64,000 bases of DNA from VRUE01 sp963704515. GTDB lineage: Bacteria > Actinomycetota > Thermoleophilia > Solirubrobacterales > 70-9. Below are positions 1 to 7,961 of this stretch, in pieces. Position 1 is the first letter of the stretch, and every line of letters starts with the position of its first letter. The notes under the pieces are model-generated. The model was not told where the DNA came from. It worked only from the letters and a program-made list of their open reading frames with translations, and made no database searches. Where the stretch lies: NCBI GenBank assembly GCA_963704515.1, contig OY969913.1, positions 1,674,001-1,738,000 of the forward strand, in the 5' to 3' direction. The translations under genes were made by a program, and so were the position numbers.

Positions 1-126
1 GAGCTCCGACGGGCCCTGCCAGATGTGAGCGCCGACCACATCCGCGCCGAGCTGCGCAGGATGCGCGATGCGGGCGAGGTCCAGTCGCCGGGGCGCGGCC
101 GCAGGGATTGGCGGCGAACCGGCTGA
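1..126 (+). CDS. C-terminal fragment, winged-helix-like protein (5' cut by window edge)
   Basis: Reading frame 1 is open from the first base to TGA at 124-126 and gives about 41 residues. They include the stretch DHIRAELRRMRDAGEVQSPG followed by an arginine-rich tail. The pattern (helix, then a turn with G-GRG-R and W) resembles the last winged-helix unit of DNA-binding or Fic/ATPase-associated regulators. The stop overlaps the ATG of the next gene (TGATG), so the two are probably co-translated. The family cannot be named from so short a piece. Confidence 0.5.
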   Translation, partial: ELRRALPDVSADHIRAELRRMRDAGEVQSPGRGRRDWRRTG

Positions 127-2024
127 TGGCCCAACGCATCCCGCGTGACGAATCGCTGAGCCGCGTCCACGGCGTCGGCGCCCTGTTCGCCGCCGCCTAC
201 GGCAACGTCGGCTCCTCGATCTACTACGCGCTCGGGGTCACCGCGGCCTTCGCGCTCGGGCTGACGCCGGTCGCCTTCGTCATCTCCGGGCTGATCTTCG
301 CCTGCACCGCCGCCACCTACGCCGAGGCGACCGTGATGTACCCGGAGGCCGGCGGCTCCTCGAGCTTCGCCCGCCACGCCTTCAACGAGCTGCTCAGCTT
401 CGTCGCCGCCTGGGGGCAGATGCTCAACTACGTGATCACGGTCGCGATCTCGGCCTACTTCGTGCCCCACTACCTGGCCGTCTTCTGGGCGCCGCTCGGC
501 CACGGCCCGGGGGACATCGTCGCCGGCGCCGCGGTGATCGCCGGCCTCGCCCTGCTCAACATCCGCGGCTCCCAGGAGTCGGCCAAGCTCAACCTCGTCC
601 TCGCGATCGCCGACCTCGCCACCCAGGTCGTCCTCGTCGGCATCGGCGTCGTCCTCGTGCTCAGCCCGGAAGTCCTGGTCGACAACGTCCACCTCGGCGT
701 CGCCCCCACCTGGAGCGACTTCGCGCTCGGCATCGCCGTCGGGATGATCGCCTACACCGGGATCGAGACGATCTCCAACATGGCCGAGGAGGCCAAGGAC
801 GCGGTGCGCACGATCCCGCGCAGCGTCGGCTTCACGGTGATGGCCGTGCTCGGCCTCTACCTGCTGATCCCGATCGTCGCCCTCTCGGCGATGCCGGTCG
901 TCCAGAACGCCGCCGGCCACTACGCGACCGAGCTCGGCAGCGAGTTCGCCAACGACCCGATCCTCGGCATCGTCGAGAACCTCGGCCTCAGCGCCGGCCC
1001 CACCGAAGCGCTGCGCTTCTACGTCGGCATCCTCGCCGCGGTGATCCTGCTGATCGCCACCAACGCCGGCCTGATCGGCGTCTCCCGCCTCACCTACTCG
1101 ATGGGCCAGCACCGCCAGCTGCCCGAGGGCCTGCGCCAGGTCCACCCGCGCTACCGCACCCCCTACATCGCGATCCTCGTCTTCGCCGCGGTGGCGATGC
1201 TCACCCTGATCCCCGGCCAGACCGACTTCCTGGCGACGATGTACTCGTTCGGCGCGATGCTCTCCTTCACCATCGCCCACGTCTCGGTGATCCAGCTGCG
1301 CCGCCGCCACGGCGACGTGGAGCGGCCCTGGAAGCCGGTCGGCAACATCCGGGTGGGGGGGACGCTGCTGCCGCTGACGGCCGTCCTCGGCGGCCTCGGG
1401 ACCTTCTCCGCCTGGATCGTGGTGATGGCCCTCAACCCGCGCACGCTCGCCGTCGGCGTGGGGTGGATGGCGCTCGGCATCGCCGTCTACGTGCTCTACC
1501 GCCGCAACCAGCGCCTGCCGCTCACCGAGACGGTCAAGGTACTGCTGCCCGAGCCGCTGGGCGTCGAGGAGATCGAGTACCGCTCGGTGCTCGTCGCCTT
1601 CGAGGAGGACGAGCCCTTCTCCGAGGAGATGGTCGCGACCGCGGTCAAGCTCGCCTCCAAGCGCCGCCGCGGCATCCACGTCCACTCGATGCTGACCGTG
1701 CCCACCCACCTGCCGCTCGAGGCCGAGCTGCCCGAGTCCGAAGCCGCGGCGCAGAGCAAGATCGAGCAGGCGAAGCTGATCGGCGGCCAGCGCGTCACCG
1801 GCCACGTCGCCCGCGTCCGCCCCGGCCAGGCCGGCTACTCGATCGCCGAGGAGGCCAAGCTGATCGCCGCCGCCGCCGCGGTCGTCGGCCTCCGCCACCG
1901 CGGCGGCCGCCCGCTCTACGACAAGACCCTCCAAACCGTCCTCGGCGAGCGCCCCTGCCGCGTGATAGTCGTCTCCGAGCCCGACCCCCAACGCGGCTCC
2001 GAGCTGAGCCCGGCGCTGGTTTGA
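126..2024 (+). CDS. APC-superfamily permease with C-terminal universal-stress (USP) domain
   Basis: Predicted 632-residue membrane transporter. Residues 1 to about 460 hold about twelve hydrophobic segments of the amino acid-polyamine-organocation fold, with the early motif GSSIYYALG, typical of the helix-1 break that binds substrate. The last 140 residues are soluble and resemble a USP/UspA domain that could bind a nucleotide. I use ATG at 126 because it overlaps the upstream TGA; a TTG at 108 is also in frame. A second, similar fusion and two TrkA-type NAD/nucleotide-binding genes follow. In mycobacteria an APC-type protein (Rv2690c) lies beside ceoB/ceoC, so potassium or amino acid transport is possible. 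The substrate cannot be read from the sequence. Confidence 0.85.
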   Translation: MAQRIPRDESLSRVHGVGALFAAAYGNVGSSIYYALGVTAAFALGLTPVAFVISGLIFACTAATYAEATVMYPEAGGSSSFARHAFNELLSFVAAWGQMLNYVITVAISAYFVPHYLAVFWAPLGHGPGDIVAGAAVIAGLALLNIRGSQESAKLNLVLAIADLATQVVLVGIGVVLVLSPEVLVDNVHLGVAPTWSDFALGIAVGMIAYTGIETISNMAEEAKDAVRTIPRSVGFTVMAVLGLYLLIPIVALSAMPVVQNAAGHYATELGSEFANDPILGIVENLGLSAGPTEALRFYVGILAAVILLIATNAGLIGVSRLTYSMGQHRQLPEGLRQVHPRYRTPYIAILVFAAVAMLTLIPGQTDFLATMYSFGAMLSFTIAHVSVIQLRRRHGDVERPWKPVGNIRVGGTLLPLTAVLGGLGTFSAWIVVMALNPRTLAVGVGWMALGIAVYVLYRRNQRLPLTETVKVLLPEPLGVEEIEYRSVLVAFEEDEPFSEEMVATAVKLASKRRRGIHVHSMLTVPTHLPLEAELPESEAAAQSKIEQAKLIGGQRVTGHVARVRPGQAGYSIAEEAKLIAAAAAVVGLRHRGGRPLYDKTLQTVLGERPCRVIVVSEPDPQRGSELSPALV

Positions 2025-2058
2025 ATCAGCCGTCTTAACAAAAAATTTCGATTAAGCC

Positions 2059-2204
2059 TTGACAGCTGCAACTTTTGTTGTAGGGTTCAAATGGCTGACG
2101 ACGGTTGAGGAATTGAGCGCCGGGAGGGGAGACTCTCGCCGGCGCTCCCTCAGCTTGTCCTCCGATGTAGATGTCCCCACGCGGCCGGTCTCCGTACCGG
2201 CCGC
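2059..2204 (+). promoter_or_regulatory. Promoter followed by a structured, apparently non-coding transcript
   Basis: TTGACA (2059-2064) and TAGGGT (2081-2086), 16 nt apart, form a good promoter in the 354-nt gap between two genes. Downstream are two hairpins: GAGCGCCGG at 2115-2123 with its complement at 2139-2147, and a 9-bp GCGGCCGGT stem at 2181-2189/2196-2204. A second possible promoter (TTGCGC 2266-2271, 17 nt, TAGCAT 2289-2294) and another imperfect hairpin near 2324-2350 precede the next gene. This could be a small RNA or a leader for the transporter genes. No riboswitch consensus that I know, including the ydaO c-di-AMP type, is recognisable. Confidence 0.45.
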
Positions 2205-2378
2205 GTTCGTGTCTGGGTTCAGCTGCTCCTCCGACCCGCGACATTGACGGATTGATCGGAAGGGCTTGCGCTTTCGCCGAGATGCCGCTAGCATGCTCGC
2301 GAGGCTGACGACGCGGGGAACGCGGGCGTTCGGACTTCGGTCCGGACGCTCGCGCCGGCCCCGGCCTAGAATCGGTCG

Positions 2379-2567
2379 GTGAGCTCGCCCGAACGGATCT
2401 ATCGAGGCTCTGTCCGACTCCTCTCCCTCGTCTTCGTCGCGGTCGGTTTGATCGTCCTGGTCAGCACCTTCGTCCACGGCGGCGGGCCGCTCTCAGTTGG
2501 CACGCTGCTCGGGGTCGCGTTCCTGGCCGTCGGCGTCGGCCGGCTCTGGATAGCGTCACGGATGTGA
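2379..2567 (+). CDS. Small membrane protein, unknown
   Basis: 62 residues with two hydrophobic stretches (about 14-29 and 37-55) joined by a GGG-containing turn, so probably two transmembrane helices. The GTG start sits exactly 6 nt after TAGAAT (2367-2372), suggesting a leaderless mRNA. Its TGA overlaps the GTG of the next transporter gene (GTGA), so the product may be an accessory subunit of that transporter. No family recognised. Confidence 0.6.
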   Translation: MSSPERIYRGSVRLLSLVFVAVGLIVLVSTFVHGGGPLSVGTLLGVAFLAVGVGRLWIASRM

Positions 2568-4558
2568 GCGACGCGCCCGAGCATGCCGCGACCCCGCCCG
2601 AGGGGCAGCCCGCCAAGCCGCGGCTCGAGCCTCTGCTGCAGCGCGGGCTCGGCGTGCCGGGCCTCTTCGTCGCGGTCTATTCGGCGGTCGGCTTCAGCAT
2701 CTACTTCGCGCTCGGCGTGGTCGCCGACCGCGGTCTCGGTCTCACGCCGTTGATCTTCCTCGCCGCCGGCGTGCTCTTCGTGCTGACCACACTCAGCTAC
2801 GTCGAGGGCGGCGCGATGCTGCGCGAGCGCGGCGGCTCCTCCAGCTTCGCCCGCCACGCCTTCAACGAGCTGATCGCCTTCATCGCCGGCTGGGCGATCC
2901 TGATCGACTACCTGATCGTCGCCGCCCTGGCGGCGCTCTCGGTCCCGCACTACCTGGAACCGATCACGCCGGACCTCTCCGAGCCGGGCCGCCAGATCGC
3001 CGTCGCCGCCGCGGTGATCGTCGCCGCCTGCCTGCTCAACGTCTTCAACGTCACCGGACGGGGGAGGGAGCGGCCGCTGGCGATCCTCGCCCTCGCCGAC
3101 ATCGCCCTGCAGCTGGCGGTGATCGTCGTCGGCGCGCTCGCCGTCTTCCACCCCGAGCGGCTCACCGACCAGGTCCACCTCTTCAGCAGCCCCACCTTCC
3201 ACGACATCGTCTACGCCTCGGTGGTGGCGATGCTCGCCTACGCCGGGATCGAGGCCGCCTCCGACCTGGCGCCCGACATCGAAGTGCGCCCCGGGGACCT
3301 GAAGCGGATCGTCTCGGTCGGCGCCCTCGCCGTGCCGCTCGTCTACGCCGGCATGGCGGCGATCGCGCTGATGGCGGTGCCGGTCGTCGCCGGCCCGAAC
3401 GGCCCCGAAACCGCGCTCGGCGGCGAGTTCGTCCAGGCGCCGGTGCTCGGCGTCGTCTCCGCCTACCACCCGGTCTGGGTCTCCCATGTGATGCGTTGGC
3501 TGGTCGCGATCGTTGCCACGCCGGTCCTCTTCTGGGCGGTGACCACGGCCCTGCTCGGCGTCTCCCGCCACATCTACACGCTGGCGATCAACCGCCAGAT
3601 CCCCAGCTGGCTGGGCAAGCTGAACAGCCGCCACGCGACCCCGCACGTGGCGATTGCGCTCTCCGGCGTGATCGCGATCGGCCTCGTCGCGCCGACCAAC
3701 GTCAAGCTGCTGGCCAGCCTCTACGCCTTCGGCGCGATGCTGGCGATCACGATCGCCCAGCTCTCGATCGTTCGCCTGCGGATCACCCAGCCCGACCTGC
3801 CGCGTCCCTACCGCGTGCCGCTCGACGTCTCCTGGCGCGGCGCCCGCCTGCCGACGCCGGCGATCTTCGCCGCGATCGTCAGCGGCCTCGCCTTCGTCAG
3901 CGTCCTCGCCTACCACACCGACGCCCGCTGGGTCGGCCTCGGCTGGATGACCTTCGGCCTGATCTTCTACGTCGTCTATCGCAAGGTGATCGAGGGCACC
4001 AGCCTCACCAAGCGCGTCTCGGTCACCGAGAAGGCGCTGACCAAGCAGGTCCCCGAGGTGGCCTTCCGCAACATCCTCGTGCCGGTCTTCGGCACCAAGC
4101 TCGACGACGACATCGTCGCCACCGCCGGTCGCCTCGCCGCCGCCGAGCTGGAGGACGGCGGCATCGGCGAGCAGACGCGGCTCGACCTCGTCTACGTGAT
4201 CGAGGTGCCGCTCACCCTGCCGCTCGGCGCCCAGCTGCCGCCGGAGATCGAAGCCGAGGCCTGGCGCGCCCTGCAGCGGGCCAGCGACGTCGGCGCCGAG
4301 TACGAGGACGTGCACGTCTCGCCGGAGATCGTCCGCGCCCGCGGCGTCGGCGCCGGCATCGTCGAGACCGCCCGCCGGCGCAACTCGGAGGCGATCGTGA
4401 TCGGCGGCGAGCCCCCCTCGAAGATCAAGGGCGGCGCCACCCTCGGCGGCATCGGCGCCGCCAAGCCCGCCGAGATCGGCGCCGCCACCGAGTACGTCCT
4501 CAAGAAGGCCCCCTGCCGCGTGCTGCTGACGGCCCCTCCGGAGAGCGTCGGCATCTAG
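2564..4558 (+). CDS. APC-superfamily permease with C-terminal USP domain (second copy)
   Basis: 664 residues, clearly a paralogue of the protein at 126-2024: the motif GFSIYFALG replaces GSSIYYALG, and both share the stretch GGSSSFARHAFNEL. About twelve hydrophobic segments are followed by a soluble universal-stress-like domain (about residues 500-660) with the late glycine-rich IVIGGEPPSK. It is co-translated with the small membrane protein upstream and followed 10 nt later by the TrkA genes. Tandem transporters next to TrkA-type gating proteins suggest nucleotide-gated uptake of a cation or amino acid. Substrate unknown. Confidence 0.85.
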   Translation: MSDAPEHAATPPEGQPAKPRLEPLLQRGLGVPGLFVAVYSAVGFSIYFALGVVADRGLGLTPLIFLAAGVLFVLTTLSYVEGGAMLRERGGSSSFARHAFNELIAFIAGWAILIDYLIVAALAALSVPHYLEPITPDLSEPGRQIAVAAAVIVAACLLNVFNVTGRGRERPLAILALADIALQLAVIVVGALAVFHPERLTDQVHLFSSPTFHDIVYASVVAMLAYAGIEAASDLAPDIEVRPGDLKRIVSVGALAVPLVYAGMAAIALMAVPVVAGPNGPETALGGEFVQAPVLGVVSAYHPVWVSHVMRWLVAIVATPVLFWAVTTALLGVSRHIYTLAINRQIPSWLGKLNSRHATPHVAIALSGVIAIGLVAPTNVKLLASLYAFGAMLAITIAQLSIVRLRITQPDLPRPYRVPLDVSWRGARLPTPAIFAAIVSGLAFVSVLAYHTDARWVGLGWMTFGLIFYVVYRKVIEGTSLTKRVSVTEKALTKQVPEVAFRNILVPVFGTKLDDDIVATAGRLAAAELEDGGIGEQTRLDLVYVIEVPLTLPLGAQLPPEIEAEAWRALQRASDVGAEYEDVHVSPEIVRARGVGAGIVETARRRNSEAIVIGGEPPSKIKGGATLGGIGAAKPAEIGAATEYVLKKAPCRVLLTAPPESVGI

Positions 4559-4568
4559 TATCCGTCGC

Positions 4569-5009
4569 GTGTTCATCTTGATTGTCGGATGCGGTCGAGT
4601 GGGCTCCTCGGTCGCTCGCGCGATGCTGCGCGAGGGCCACGAGGTGTCCTGCCTCGACGAGGACCCCGAGTCCCACGCGCGGCTCGAGGTCGGGCTGGAG
4701 AAGGGCTGGGAGGACCTCGGCGGGAAGTTCACGGTCGGCGCCGGGTTGGAGACCGACGCGCTGGAGGCGGCCGGGATCGAGCGCGCCGACGCCTTCATCG
4801 CCTCCACCGACGGCGACAACACGAACATCGTCATCTCCCAGATCGCCCAGAAGCGCTACGAGGTGCCGACCGTGATCGCGCGCATCCTCGACCCGCTGCG
4901 CGCCGAGTGGTATGAGCGCCAGGGCCTGCACACGGTCTGTCCGACCCGGGTCGCGATCGACATGCTGGAGAGCGCCGTGCGCGAGGGCGCGCCCCGCGAG
5001 GCGGCCTGA
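4569..5009 (+). CDS. TrkA-N domain protein (CeoB-like)
   Basis: 146 residues comprising a single Rossmann RCK/TrkA-N domain. The nucleotide-binding glycine motif GCGRVGS is at about residues 8-14, with an acidic end of strand 2 (CLDED). There is no TrkA-C domain, so this is a half-length regulator that probably pairs with the next protein. GTG start; the stop overlaps the ATG of the next gene (TGATG), which implies translational coupling and subunits made in equal amounts. The tandem matches the ceoB-ceoC arrangement in mycobacteria. Likely role: cytosolic NAD(H)- or nucleotide-responsive gating of a potassium or related transporter, perhaps the APC proteins upstream. Confidence 0.85.
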   Translation: MFILIVGCGRVGSSVARAMLREGHEVSCLDEDPESHARLEVGLEKGWEDLGGKFTVGAGLETDALEAAGIERADAFIASTDGDNTNIVISQIAQKRYEVPTVIARILDPLRAEWYERQGLHTVCPTRVAIDMLESAVREGAPREAA

Positions 5010-5701
5010 TGTACATCATCGTCGTCGGCGCCGGCAAGGTCGGCTGGAACCTGGGGCGCGAGCTGCTCGAAAAGGGCCACGAGGTGACCGTGATCGAGAG
5101 CGACCGCCGCCGCTACCTGACCGTCGAGCAGGAGCTCGAGCACAACGTCTCCTACGGCGACGCCTCGGAGCTCTGGGTGCTGGAGCGGGCCGGGATCCAG
5201 CGCGCCGACATGGTGATCGCGGTCACCGGCGACGACGAGGACAACATGCTGATCTGCCAGGTGGCGCGCGAAAAGTACGAGGTCGAGCGGATCATCGCCC
5301 GGGTCAACAACCCGCGCAACAAGCCCCACTTCGAGCTGCTCGGGATCAAGCCCTACGTCTCCGCCACCGACCTGATCCTGCGCCTGCTCGAGCACGAGGT
5401 GCCCGAGTACGGCCTCGTCCACCTGCTCGACCTGCAGGAGGAGCAGCTGGAGATCATCGAGATGCTGCTCGGCAAGGACTGTGGGGTCACCGGCCGGCGG
5501 GTCGGCGATCTCGAAATGCCCGAAGGCAGCCTGCTGATCTCGGTCCTGCGCGAAGGCAAGGGCTTCGTCCCCGGGCCCGACACGGTGCTCGAGGTTGGCG
5601 ACGAGGTGCTCGCCGTGCTCGACCCCGGCCACGAGGAGCAGCTCAAGGCGCTCTTCGGCCCGGCGGGCGACATCGGCAAGGGCAACGGCGCCGGTGGCTG
5701 A
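5009..5701 (+). CDS. TrkA family protein with TrkA-N and TrkA-C domains (CeoC-like)
   Basis: 230 residues. The N-terminal Rossmann domain has GAGKVGWN (about 7-14) and VIESD closing strand 2. The C-terminal region, about 150-220, fits a TrkA-C/RCK_C ligand domain (the ISVLREGKGF strand pattern). Starts inside the stop of the CeoB-like gene and overlaps the following oxidoreductase gene by 8 nt, so the cluster is a single operon. Probable partner of the 146-residue TrkA-N protein in a transporter-gating ring. Confidence 0.87.
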   Translation: MYIIVVGAGKVGWNLGRELLEKGHEVTVIESDRRRYLTVEQELEHNVSYGDASELWVLERAGIQRADMVIAVTGDDEDNMLICQVAREKYEVERIIARVNNPRNKPHFELLGIKPYVSATDLILRLLEHEVPEYGLVHLLDLQEEQLEIIEMLLGKDCGVTGRRVGDLEMPEGSLLISVLREGKGFVPGPDTVLEVGDEVLAVLDPGHEEQLKALFGPAGDIGKGNGAGG

Positions 5702-6926
5702 GCGCGAGGTCGAGTTCCTGCTCGTCGGCGGCGGCATGGCGGCCGCCCACTGCGCCGCCGAGCTGCGCCGCCGCGGCGCCGAAGGGCCGCTGATGCTGGT
5801 CGGCCGCGAGCCCGAGCCGCCCTACGAACGCCCGCCGGTCTCCAAGGAGTACCTGCGCGGCGAGGCCGGCCGCGAGGACGCCTACGTCCAGGAGCCCGCC
5901 TGGTATGAGGAGAAAGGCGTCGAGCTGCGGACCGGCCTCAACGTGATGTCGCTCGACCCCGAGGCGCGCCGGGCGAAGCTGCAGGGCGGGGAGGAGGTGC
6001 TCTTCGACAAGGCGCTGATCGCCACCGGGGCGATGGTCAACATCCTCCGCGTCGAGGGCGCCGAGAACGAGGGCATCCACTACCTGCGCGCCTTCGGCAA
6101 CGCCGACGCGATCCGCGCCGACGCCGCCGAGGCCCGCCACGTCGTCCTGATCGGCGGCAGCTACATCGCCGCCGAGGTGGCGGCCTCGCTGACCGCGCGC
6201 GGCACCCGCTGCACGATGGTGATGCTCGAGGACGTCGCGCTCTCGCGCGGCTTCGGCGAGGCGGCCGGGCGCTGGTTCCAGGAGCGCCTCGAAGAGCATG
6301 GCGTCAGCGTGCGCGGCGGCGAGCAGCTCGAGGCCTTCGAGGGCGACGGCCGCGTCCGCGCCGTGGTCACCAGGAGCGGCGAGGCGATCGAGTGCGACGC
6401 GGTCGTCGTCGGCGCCGGCGTCCGCCCCGACACGATGCTCGCCGAGCGCGCCGGCCTCGCGGTCGGCGACGGGATCCTCTGCGACGCCAAGCTGCGGACC
6501 AGCGCCGAGGGCATCTACGCCGCCGGCGACTGCTGCTCATATGAGAGCGTCGTCCACGGCCGTCGCCTGCGGGTCGAGCACTGGGACGTGGCGATGCAGC
6601 AGGGCATGCACGCCGCCGGCAACATGCTCGGCGAGGAGCGCGACTACGAAGTCGTCCCCTACTTCTTCAGCGACCTCGCCGACTGGGCCAGCCTCGAGTA
6701 CGTCGGCCCCGCGTCGGAGTGGAACGAGGAGATCTGGCGCGGCGACCGCGAGGGCGGCGAGTTCTCCGTCTGGTACCTGAAGGACGACCGCGTGGCCGGC
6801 GCCCTCAGCGTCGAACGCCCCGAAGACCTCGCCGAGGCCCGCCGCCTCCTCGCCTCCGGCACCGACCTCTCGCCGGTCAAAGACCGCCTCGGCGATCCCG
6901 AGTTCGAGCTGGCGTCGATATCCTGA
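5694..6926 (+). CDS. FAD-dependent pyridine nucleotide-disulphide-type oxidoreductase (ferredoxin reductase-like)
   Basis: 410 residues from the GTG at 5694, which overlaps the trkA stop. The FAD-binding GGGMAAAHCA is at about 12-21, the NAD-binding GGSYIAAEVAAS is near 155, and the second FAD motif is IYAAGDCC. A C-terminal reductase-type domain follows. There is no CxxxxC redox disulphide, so it fits the ferredoxin/rubredoxin reductase and AIF-like branch that passes electrons from NAD(P)H to a small iron-sulphur protein or oxygenase. No ferredoxin gene is adjacent. Being in an operon with TrkA proteins is unusual, and its partner is unknown. Confidence 0.85.
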   Translation: MAEREVEFLLVGGGMAAAHCAAELRRRGAEGPLMLVGREPEPPYERPPVSKEYLRGEAGREDAYVQEPAWYEEKGVELRTGLNVMSLDPEARRAKLQGGEEVLFDKALIATGAMVNILRVEGAENEGIHYLRAFGNADAIRADAAEARHVVLIGGSYIAAEVAASLTARGTRCTMVMLEDVALSRGFGEAAGRWFQERLEEHGVSVRGGEQLEAFEGDGRVRAVVTRSGEAIECDAVVVGAGVRPDTMLAERAGLAVGDGILCDAKLRTSAEGIYAAGDCCSYESVVHGRRLRVEHWDVAMQQGMHAAGNMLGEERDYEVVPYFFSDLADWASLEYVGPASEWNEEIWRGDREGGEFSVWYLKDDRVAGALSVERPEDLAEARRLLASGTDLSPVKDRLGDPEFELASIS

Positions 6927-6927
6927 G

Positions 6928-6954
6928 GCAGCGCCCTCGATTCGTCGGCGCTGC
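6928..6954 (+). terminator. Hairpin after the oxidoreductase operon
   Basis: An 8-bp perfect stem, GCAGCGCC (6928-6935) with GGCGCTGC (6947-6954) and an 11-nt loop, two bases after the stop codon. There is no T-run, so it may act as a stabiliser or a factor-dependent terminator. A TATCCT box at 6965-6970, between it and the tRNA gene, may be the tRNA promoter. Confidence 0.5.
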
Positions 6955-6985
6955 GTCGCGCCAGTATCCTGTCGCGACACTGCTT

Positions 6986-7057
6986 TGCGCCCTGGTGTAA
7001 TTGGCAACACGCCAGCCTCTGGAGCTGGATTTCGGGGTTCGAGTCCCTGGGGCGCAG
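6986..7057 (+). tRNA. tRNA-Gln(CUG)
   Basis: Folds into a full cloverleaf. Acceptor TGCGCCC pairs with GGGCGCA, the D-stem is GTGT/ACAC, the anticodon stem is CCAGC/GCTGG with loop CTCTGGA (anticodon CTG, U33 present), and the T-arm is CGGGG TTCGAGT CCCTG. Discriminator G; no CCA encoded. The U1-A72 pair is typical of glutamine tRNAs. Confidence 0.95.
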
Positions 7058-7108
7058 CTAAAAGCCCTGCACGAGGCGTCCAATTCCTCTGCTAGTTTCG
7101 GATCCGTC

Positions 7109-7828
7109 TTGAGGCGTCGTCACACCCTGATCGTCGTTGTTCCGCTCGCCGCGCTGGCGATCGTCGGCTGCGGTGGGGGAGGGGGCGGCGAATCGACGGA
7201 ATCGAATGTCGCGTCGATCGCGACCACGACCACGCTGACCAAGGCGGAGCTGCTCGAACAGGGCGACGCGATCTGCGCCGAGGTCAATGCGGCGGCCGGG
7301 TCGACCGAGACGAGCACCTCCGAAACCTCCAGTCCGGCGGCAGCTCTGGCCGGCCTCTACAGCGGCATGGTCAACAGCCTCAACAACCTCGGCACGCCGC
7401 AGGAAAGCGCCGGCTACGCCGAATTCTCCAGCGCCGCCGAAGAGCTGGCCAAAGCCGAGGACGAAGTGAAGCTGGCGGCGGAACGCGAAGACACGGCGGC
7501 GCTCGAAACGGCCGAGTCGAGCGCTTCTACGGCGCTTTCCGAATTTCAGGAAGCGGCCAGCGAATACGGCTTCGAAGACTGTTCCGAAGGCCCCAAGGCG
7601 CCGGCGCCCAGCGCCACCGGGACTGAAGGCTCCGAAGCTGAATCGGGCGGCGCCGAAGCCGAAGCGGCCGAACCCGAAGCCGTCGAACCCGAAGTGGAAG
7701 TCACGCCGGCCCCAGAAGTCGCCCCCGAAGCGGGCGGCGCCGGCGCCGTCGAAGGCGGCGGCACCGGCGGCGGCTCCGAAGGCGGCGGCACGACCGGCGG
7801 CTCATCCGGCGGCATCGGCCCCGGCTAG
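7109..7828 (+). CDS. Secreted lipoprotein, unknown function
   Basis: About 239 residues from TTG at 7109: a basic start (RRRH), a hydrophobic stretch and a lipobox ending AIVGC with Cys21, so it is probably diacylglyceryl-modified and held on the outside of the membrane. The middle (about 45-155) is an alpha-helical, acidic, Ala/Glu-rich domain with two cysteines (in AICAEVN and EDCSEG) that could pair. The last 80 residues are low-complexity Pro/Glu/Gly, probably a flexible wall-spanning tail. The frame is open further upstream, but the signal peptide fixes this start. No family named. Confidence 0.7.
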   Translation: MRRRHTLIVVVPLAALAIVGCGGGGGGESTESNVASIATTTTLTKAELLEQGDAICAEVNAAAGSTETSTSETSSPAAALAGLYSGMVNSLNNLGTPQESAGYAEFSSAAEELAKAEDEVKLAAEREDTAALETAESSASTALSEFQEAASEYGFEDCSEGPKAPAPSATGTEGSEAESGGAEAEAAEPEAVEPEVEVTPAPEVAPEAGGAGAVEGGGTGGGSEGGGTTGGSSGGIGPG

Positions 7829-7843
7829 GACCCCGCGCCGGGT

Positions 7844-7882
7844 GTAACGCGTTGTGGATCAAATAGATCCACAACGCGTTAC
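7844..7882. terminator. 17-bp perfect palindrome, probable bidirectional terminator
   Basis: Left arm GTAACGCGTTGTGGATC (7844-7860) and right arm 7866-7882 are perfect complements around an AAATA loop. It lies between the convergent lipoprotein and ABC exporter genes, where a two-way terminator is expected. It shares GTAACG with the next palindrome 28 nt away. Confidence 0.75.
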
Positions 7883-7910
7883 GGCGGGCGCCAGAACCGG
7901 GTGCGAGCGT

Positions 7911-7959
7911 CGGGCGTAACGTTTTCTGGACGCATATCGACCGAAAGACGTTACGCCCG
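7911..7959. repeat. 49-nt palindromic repeat, GCATAT-centred family
   Basis: Outer arms CGGGCGTAACGT (7911-7922) and 7948-7959 are perfect complements, and the inner part pairs imperfectly. The exact centre carries GCATAT (7932-7937), flanked by TTTC and GAAAG. The same layout is seen at 58952-59001 and 9765-9811. It ends 3 nt before the exporter stop codon, so it may also serve as a terminator for both convergent genes. Confidence 0.7.
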
Positions 7960-7961
7960 GG

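Noticed and set aside
2399..4834. 811-codon open frame on the minus strand
   Set aside because: It is antisense to the second APC-USP gene and the TrkA gene and consists of Arg/Asp/Gly/His-rich repeats, the usual by-product of very high third-position GC.
7001..7108. N-terminal extension of the lipoprotein into the tRNA-Gln gene
   Set aside because: The extension would overlap the tRNA and put the signal peptide internally; TTG 7109 gives a proper lipoprotein start.
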